Shown here piece after piece: positions 6,187-10,309 of a stretch of DNA of 10,309 bases (its first letter is position 1; every line of letters starts with the position of its first letter). Origin of the DNA: SIG575 sp964474295 (GTDB lineage: Bacteria; Bacillota; Clostridia; Oscillospirales; Acutalibacteraceae); assembly GCA_964474295.1 (NCBI GenBank), contig CAYYRN010000053.1:1-10309 (forward strand), written 5' to 3'. Position numbers and translations under genes: made by a program. The notes under the pieces are model-generated. The model saw only the letters and a list, made by a program, of their open reading frames with translations. It was not told the origin of the DNA and searched no databases.

Positions 6187-6876
6187 TTGACAGACATTCA
6201 CAGTCATATTCTTTTCGGTTTGGATGACGGCGCTCCCGATTTTGAGGAATCCGTCAGAATGTTAAAGGCGGCAAAAAAAGCGGGATTTGATACGATAATC
6301 GCAACGCCTCATGTCAGAAAGCCGCATTACGACAAAAGCATTGCCGCAGAAAGTATGAGTAAGCTCAAACCCGTTGCGCAAAGCATCGGAATTAAGCTTA
6401 TACAAGGGTTTGAATATAATATTTCCTCGATAGCCGAGGACGGGATAGACGGTGCTTTGCAATACTGCACGGAGGGTACAAAAACGCTGCTTCTCGAAAT
6501 GAAAGGTACTCACGTTTCCTCTAATTGGGAAAGTATAGTTTTCCGTTTGCAGCGTGAGGGTGCTGATGTTATAATCGCTCATCCCGAAAGGTACATAAAT
6601 CTTTACGGCAACGACGAGATGATTTCAAGGATGATTGAAGTCGGATGCAAATTTCAAGTCGATCTTGCCGTTATGTCGGATAAAAGGCTTTTTTCAAAAG
6701 AAAAAAAATTCGTAAAGTTCCTTCTTCAAAACGGCTGTGTCAGATGGGCGTCTTCCGATGCGCACAGGGCGGAGGATTACATAAGCTTTGCACAGGCTTT
6801 TGAAAAATACGGAAACAAATTTCTCTGTACTCCCGATAAACGGTCTTACGGGGAATTGATTGAAATAACTGTATAA
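6187..6876 (+). CDS. Tyrosine-protein phosphatase, PHP family (YwqE/CpsB-like)
   Basis: The start is the TTG at 6187, supported by AAGGCGG (6173-6179) seven bases upstream, which begins within the kinase stop codon. No ATG or GTG gives the complete N-terminal motif. The 229-residue product shows the metal-binding sites of the polymerase-and-histidinol-phosphatase fold: DIHSHILFGLDDGA (H5, H7), ATPH (H42), GFEYN (E76), AHPERY (H132) and SSDAHR (D191, H193). These bind a divalent metal cluster that hydrolyses phosphotyrosine. In Bacillus and streptococci the enzyme removes phosphate from the partner BY-kinase, and here it directly follows that kinase gene. Length is slightly below the usual 240-255 residues. 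The block corresponding to the family's QVTAxSLLG reads FQVDLAVMSDK, somewhat altered. Confidence 0.93.
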   Translation: MTDIHSHILFGLDDGAPDFEESVRMLKAAKKAGFDTIIATPHVRKPHYDKSIAAESMSKLKPVAQSIGIKLIQGFEYNISSIAEDGIDGALQYCTEGTKTLLLEMKGTHVSSNWESIVFRLQREGADVIIAHPERYINLYGNDEMISRMIEVGCKFQVDLAVMSDKRLFSKEKKFVKFLLQNGCVRWASSDAHRAEDYISFAQAFEKYGNKFLCTPDKRSYGELIEITV

Positions 6877-6897
6877 AATATGAAAGGGCGGCGGAAA

Positions 6898-8340
6898 ATG
6901 GAACGTTCTTTAAAAAATAAAAAAAGTTTAAGTTTTGCATCCGTACGCTATTTTCAAGGTTTAAATTATCTGATATTGGCAACGGTACTCATTGCAAATG
7001 TTTGCTTTCAGCTTTCCGAAGTAAGTATTTCCGCTTTCAAATATTTGGGAATAATCTTTTCGATGTTGCCGCTGTTTTTTATCGATAAAGACGATTATAT
7101 ATATGTTTTTATATCTTATTTGAGTGTTATAAGGGTTTCGACAATTTTCGGCGTTGCGGCAATAAATCTGGTAACGTTTGTTTACTTTTTCAGAGCGTAC
7201 ATTTTTGACAAAAAATATTTTCTTCAAAAGAAAAGGCGTCTTCTTCCGAGGGATTTAATTGTTGCCTGCGTTGTGCTGATTTTATATTCTTTACAGTATA
7301 TGTTTGCGGAGGATGCCGAAATAAAAACCTTGCTCGAAAACGTAAAGCTGTTGTTTTTCCTTGTTTTTATGGTCGATGCTTTCAGAGCTTGCGAAAGTGA
7401 GGAAAAGCTCTTAAAAAAGTTTATGAATATGCAGGTTTACTGCATTTCGGGTGTTTTTATATCAGTTGTCAGCTCACTTCTTATAAACCCGAATTTTGCA
7501 CTTAAACAGGAAAGATTGGCTGTTGCGGAAACGTCGGGAACAAATCAGCTCGGAATTTTGCTTGCGTTTTGCATTGCATATTCGTTGCTTGCCGTGATGC
7601 GAGTTAAAAACATCAGCGAAATTGCGGTTATCGGTTGTGCGCTTTTCGTGTTTACCTACTATTGTTTCGCAACACAGTCAAGAACCGCCATAATGGGAAT
7701 TTTGGTAGCGCTGGCTTGCATAGTAATTTGGGGCTTGACACACGCAAAAACAGCACTTCCCGTTGCTACTATGATTGCCGTTTTGGTACTGTTTTTGTAT
7801 TTAATTTGTACTTTCGGTCAAGACACCGTAATTTACGAAAATATTATGATGACCGTTGACAGGTTTGTAAATCCAAAACACGGTGACATTTCAAACGGTA
7901 GACTGTATTTGTGGAAAACCTACCTAAATGCGATTTTCACCGATGTAAGACTTTTCTTGTTCGGAGGAAAAAGCAGTGCTTATCCCGACCTTGTGGCTCA
8001 CAATATTTTTATCGAAATTTTTGCGGACTACGGATTTATCGGTTTCGGAATAGTTGCGTGGATATATGCGGTTGTTTTCAAGGAAATCAAAAAAGCCGTA
8101 ACACGCTTCGGAAAAAGAAAAGTAAAGCTTATTTCCGTACTGCCGTTTGCATTGGTTTTTATAATGGGTATGGCATCACACACCTTGACGGGAATAGTGC
8201 CGACGGTTACTTTCTGTTTGGGTGCGGCGATGATTTATCTTTACGGATATGACGATAAGCCGCAAGCGGAACTTTCGGACAAAGAGAAGCCTTTGACCAA
8301 GGCAAAAAGGTTTAAGATGTTACGCAGTAAAACTTTTTAG
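6898..8340 (+). CDS. O-antigen ligase / Wzy-like polysaccharide polymerase
   Basis: I choose the ATG at 6898, preceded by AAAGGGCGGCGG. The ATG at 6880 has no ribosome site and would add six residues. The 480-residue product is very hydrophobic, with about 12 membrane segments and basic cytoplasmic loops. Family-defining motifs are QSRTAIMG before a membrane segment and, after a long outside loop with VNPKHGDISNGRLYLWKTYL, HNIFIEIFADYGFIGFG. Both belong to the Wzy_C/O-antigen ligase group. Such proteins polymerise lipid-linked repeat units at the outer face of the membrane or transfer a finished glycan to an acceptor; sequence alone does not separate the two. It lies 21 bp after the phosphatase gene in the same operon, so it is the likely target of the kinase cycle. 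The cytoplasmic C-terminus is Lys-rich. It is the last gene of the cassette here. Confidence 0.87.
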   Translation: MERSLKNKKSLSFASVRYFQGLNYLILATVLIANVCFQLSEVSISAFKYLGIIFSMLPLFFIDKDDYIYVFISYLSVIRVSTIFGVAAINLVTFVYFFRAYIFDKKYFLQKKRRLLPRDLIVACVVLILYSLQYMFAEDAEIKTLLENVKLLFFLVFMVDAFRACESEEKLLKKFMNMQVYCISGVFISVVSSLLINPNFALKQERLAVAETSGTNQLGILLAFCIAYSLLAVMRVKNISEIAVIGCALFVFTYYCFATQSRTAIMGILVALACIVIWGLTHAKTALPVATMIAVLVLFLYLICTFGQDTVIYENIMMTVDRFVNPKHGDISNGRLYLWKTYLNAIFTDVRLFLFGGKSSAYPDLVAHNIFIEIFADYGFIGFGIVAWIYAVVFKEIKKAVTRFGKRKVKLISVLPFALVFIMGMASHTLTGIVPTVTFCLGAAMIYLYGYDDKPQAELSDKEKPLTKAKRFKMLRSKTF

Positions 8341-8435
8341 GTTTCAAATTTGTATTTTTCAACAAAAACTCAAAGTAAATTTTGTGCAGATTTAAAATAT
8401 TTTATCGGTGCAAAGCTTAATTTTAGTTATATCTG

Positions 8436-8465
8436 TTGACACTTTCCCCCTACTTGTGATATCAT
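8436..8465 (+). promoter_or_regulatory. Promoter of the cohesin-like protein gene, overlapping an inverted repeat
   Basis: A perfect TTGACA (8436-8441), an 18-bp spacer and TATCAT (8460-8465) with an upstream TG extension form a good promoter. The expected start is near 8472, leaving a leader of about 88 nt. The left arm of a 10-bp inverted repeat lies inside the spacer and the right arm just after the start, so a regulator or hairpin could act here. Confidence 0.75.
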
Positions 8466-8493
8466 TATGATAAGGAGCAGTAGGGGGATTTTT
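8445..8493 (+). terminator. Terminator-like inverted repeat closing the exopolysaccharide operon
   Basis: TCCCCCTACT (8445-8454) and AGTAGGGGGA (8479-8488) form a perfect 10-bp GC-rich stem with a 24-nt loop, followed directly by TTTTT (8489-8493). Transcripts from the operon would form the hairpin. Transcripts from the promoter nested in it would start within the loop and lack the left arm. The long loop leaves open that the repeat is an operator instead. The rest of 8341-8435 holds no gene. Confidence 0.6.
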
Positions 8494-8559
8494 GCCCTTT
8501 AACGTTCCAAAAAGGAAATTATATCAAGGTTATCTATATCTTAAAGGAGGCAAAATCAT

Positions 8560-10309
8560 ATGTCCAAGAGTAAAAGACTTCTCAGCGTGATTATGGTTAT
8601 GTTGCTTGTTGTAAACATCTTTGCTACGGGTGTTTCGGCAGCCGATACCACTGAAGTTGACGAAGCGAGTTATCAGGCACAGTACGGCATTGAGACGAGT
8701 GCCGAAACAGTGCATCCGGGTGACGAAATCGATGTTTATTTAACATTAAGCACAAACTATGCCGTTTATGCGGCACAAGCAGCAGTGCTTTACGATTCGT
8801 CTTTGTTTGAAATCGTTGTACCTGACGGTAAGTCAAGCAGTACCCCCGATTATATCGATAATTCGGGCGATTTTGAAAATTATTATCTTCTCGGAAGTGC
8901 CGCATCGCCTGCTGCACTTTACAAAAGAAATTCAAATCCGACTTATTGGGCATCCGCTTCCGATTCGGTAAAAATAGCATACATAGGCTTTGCGGGTGAT
9001 TCACGCAACGGCAACGTGCCTGTAATCCCCAACGGCAGAATTGCAAAGTTTACACTTAAAGTTAAGGAAGACGCTGAATTCGGTTCAAAAGGAACCATCT
9101 ATATGAATTCCGACTGGATTAAGGATGCAGATTGTCCCGCAGGTCTTACTTTTGCGGCTCGTTCGATTAGCGGAACCTTCTCGACAACTTCGGGAAGCTA
9201 TGTGTCATACGGACAGACAATCGACCTTTCAAAGGCAACGGCAGAAGTAAAGGTAGGACATAACCTCAAGGAAGAAATAATAAAACCCTCCTGTACAGAA
9301 CAGGGTTATACTCTTACAACTTGTAAGGATTGTGGTTATACAAGCAAAAGCAATTTCACACCGACAGTCGATCACGTTTATGAAGACGTTGTAACAGAAC
9401 CGACTTGTACGGAACAGGGCTTCACAACTCACACTTGCCACTGCGGTGACACCTACACCGACAGCTACGTTGATGCAACAGGACATCATTTTGAAACTCT
9501 CATCGACAGCAAGGCTGCAAATTGCGCAGAAGACGGTTACGAAATTTACCAATGCACAGGCTGTGACGAAACCGAAACAAAAATACTCACAGCTTTGGGA
9601 CACGACTGCACAAAGACAGAGGCAGTTGCCGCCGAATGTGGAAAAGCAGGTAACATTGCATACTGGACTTGCGGAACTTGTCAGAAGATTTTCTCTGATG
9701 CAGATTGCACAGTTGAAATTACACTTGAAGACACGGTAATCGAAGCACTTGTACATAACTACACATCAGTTGTAACAGAACCTACTTGTACAGAGCAGGG
9801 CTACACAACTCACACTTGTGAACACTGCGGTGACACCTACACCGACAGCTATGTTGACGCAACAGGCCACAAAGCCGGCAAGGTTGTAATTGTTGATGCA
9901 ACCGCAACAAAGGACGGTTCAAAGACAACATATTGCGAAAACTGTAATGAGGTTTTGTCGGTTGAAACAATTGCAAGAGCAACAGGTAAAGTTGTTGTGA
10001 CGGCAGTTTCAAACGGTAAGACAGTTCTTACGGGTGTTGTAAATCCCGATTATTCCGCAACGGTTACAGTTCCCAAGGGTTCTATAATCGATGTAGGCGA
10101 GGTTTCGGCAGCCGTTTCAATGACAGACGTAGCTTCCCTCGGCGTTAACGGAACAAAGACATATGAAAGAACTCTTGCAACAGGTATCGAAAAGGAAGTA
10201 GCACTTGATAACTACCTGCCTTCGTTCAACTCCGCAACAGTAAGCGGTATGATTGACGGCAAGGCATACAGCTACAGCTTCAAGGGAACAGACACAGCAG
10301 AAGCTTTCT
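8560..10309 (+). CDS. Secreted protein with cohesin-like domain and Cys-pair repeats, 3'-truncated by window edge
   Basis: The frame opens at the ATG at 8560, with a near-perfect AAAGGAGG nine bases upstream, and runs to the right edge without a stop (583 codons visible). A signal peptide is clear: SKSKR, a hydrophobic core, then cleavage near VSA-A (27/28). Residues 42-210 resemble a cohesin-type beta sandwich: VHPGDEIDVYLTL, then AAQAAVLYDSSLFEIV, then GRIAKFTLKV. Residues 233-462 hold about six repeats with the pattern PTCTEQGYTTHTC..CGDTYTDSYVDATGH. The Cys pairs resemble zinc-ribbon or disulfide knuckles common in clostridial surface proteins. Beyond 470 another beta-rich region begins. 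It is probably displayed outside the cell. Whether it binds a dockerin, a glycan or neither is unknown. Its own promoter separates it from the polysaccharide operon. Confidence 0.88.
   Translation, partial: MSKSKRLLSVIMVMLLVVNIFATGVSAADTTEVDEASYQAQYGIETSAETVHPGDEIDVYLTLSTNYAVYAAQAAVLYDSSLFEIVVPDGKSSSTPDYIDNSGDFENYYLLGSAASPAALYKRNSNPTYWASASDSVKIAYIGFAGDSRNGNVPVIPNGRIAKFTLKVKEDAEFGSKGTIYMNSDWIKDADCPAGLTFAARSISGTFSTTSGSYVSYGQTIDLSKATAEVKVGHNLKEEIIKPSCTEQGYTLTTCKDCGYTSKSNFTPTVDHVYEDVVTEPTCTEQGFTTHTCHCGDTYTDSYVDATGHHFETLIDSKAANCAEDGYEIYQCTGCDETETKILTALGHDCTKTEAVAAECGKAGNIAYWTCGTCQKIFSDADCTVEITLEDTVIEALVHNYTSVVTEPTCTEQGYTTHTCEHCGDTYTDSYVDATGHKAGKVVIVDATATKDGSKTTYCENCNEVLSVETIARATGKVVVTAVSNGKTVLTGVVNPDYSATVTVPKGSIIDVGEVSAAVSMTDVASLGVNGTKTYERTLATGIEKEVALDNYLPSFNSATVSGMIDGKAYSYSFKGTDTAEAF
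9256..9945 (+). repeat. Cys-pair repeat array within the secreted protein
   Basis: About six units of 37-50 codons end in Gly-His or a related pair. Two of them (from 9391 and from 9772) are nearly identical in DNA, including CACCTACACCGACAGCTA. The unit from 9391 encodes C293-His-C295, one residue short of the C-Glu-His-C in its sister copy, a one-codon difference. The other units keep CxxC. Confidence 0.82.

Noticed and set aside
5887..6207. 106-residue minus-strand open frame over the kinase 3' end
   Set aside because: It is a shadow of the kinase gene on the opposite strand, with no ribosome site and no family resemblance.
8489..8559. Riboswitch or attenuator in the leader of the cohesin-like gene
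   Set aside because: The leader is short and holds only a 4-5 bp hairpin (TTCC/GGAA). No known aptamer motif is visible.
9229..9756. 175-residue Cys-rich open frame on the minus strand
   Set aside because: It lies entirely opposite the secreted protein, whose frame has a signal peptide, an excellent ribosome site and conserved repeats. The antisense frame mirrors the repeat codons.

Overview
The window looks like a chromosomal segment from a low-to-moderate-GC Gram-positive anaerobe of the class Clostridia, most likely an Oscillospirales/Ruminococcaceae-type gut bacterium. This is inferred from strong AGGAGG-type ribosome sites, TTG and GTG starts, a DUF421+DUF4363 gene pair, a Firmicutes-style YveK/YwqD/YwqE tyrosine-kinase module, and secreted proteins with InlB B-repeats, cohesin-like domains and Cys-pair repeats. 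The species cannot be fixed from the sequence alone.

Layout. (1) 3-1853: the 3' part of a large repeat-built surface protein, with three PPC-like modules, three almost identical 234-bp InlB B-repeats and a hydrophobic C-terminus. It is closed by a strong hairpin terminator at 1941-1984. (2) 1985-2850: a gene-free, repeat-rich stretch. It holds a T-rich zone with a degenerate 18-20 bp tandem motif, then five roughly 80-100 bp imperfect palindromes of the widespread GTCATTCTGAGCG...CGTTCAGGATGAC type, two of them within a 150-bp tandem duplication. (3) 2773-3156: the C-terminal catalytic remnant of a tyrosine recombinase, whose upstream part has been replaced by the last palindrome. (4) 3150-3333, minus strand: a tRNA-Lys(UUU) gene with a consensus promoter and its own terminator. 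Its 3' end faces the recombinase remnant. (5) 3437-4510: a two-gene DUF421 (YetF-like) and DUF4363 unit. (6) 4556-8340: an exopolysaccharide/capsule cassette with a good extended -10 promoter. Its genes are a Wzz/YveK-type chain-length adaptor, a BY-type tyrosine kinase (CapB/YwqD-like), a PHP-family tyrosine phosphatase (YwqE/CpsB-like) and a Wzy/O-antigen-ligase-like polymerase. (7) 8436-10309: an intergenic inverted repeat that nests a terminator and a promoter, followed by a secreted protein with a cohesin-like domain and CxxC-type repeats that runs off the right edge.

How the genes work together. The adaptor activates the kinase, the phosphatase resets it, and the phosphorylation cycle tunes the membrane polymerase that joins or chain-extends polysaccharide repeat units. 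No glycosyltransferase, initiating sugar transferase or flippase is present in the window, so the sugar-assembly genes must lie elsewhere. The cassette is flanked by large secreted repeat proteins, so most of the window is devoted to the cell surface.

I found no CRISPR array, complete transposase, toxin-antitoxin pair or restriction system. The most unusual signals are the palindrome cluster next to the recombinase/tRNA scar, the terminator/promoter nest at 8436-8493, the N-terminal tyrosine cluster of the kinase, and the near-identical B-repeats.
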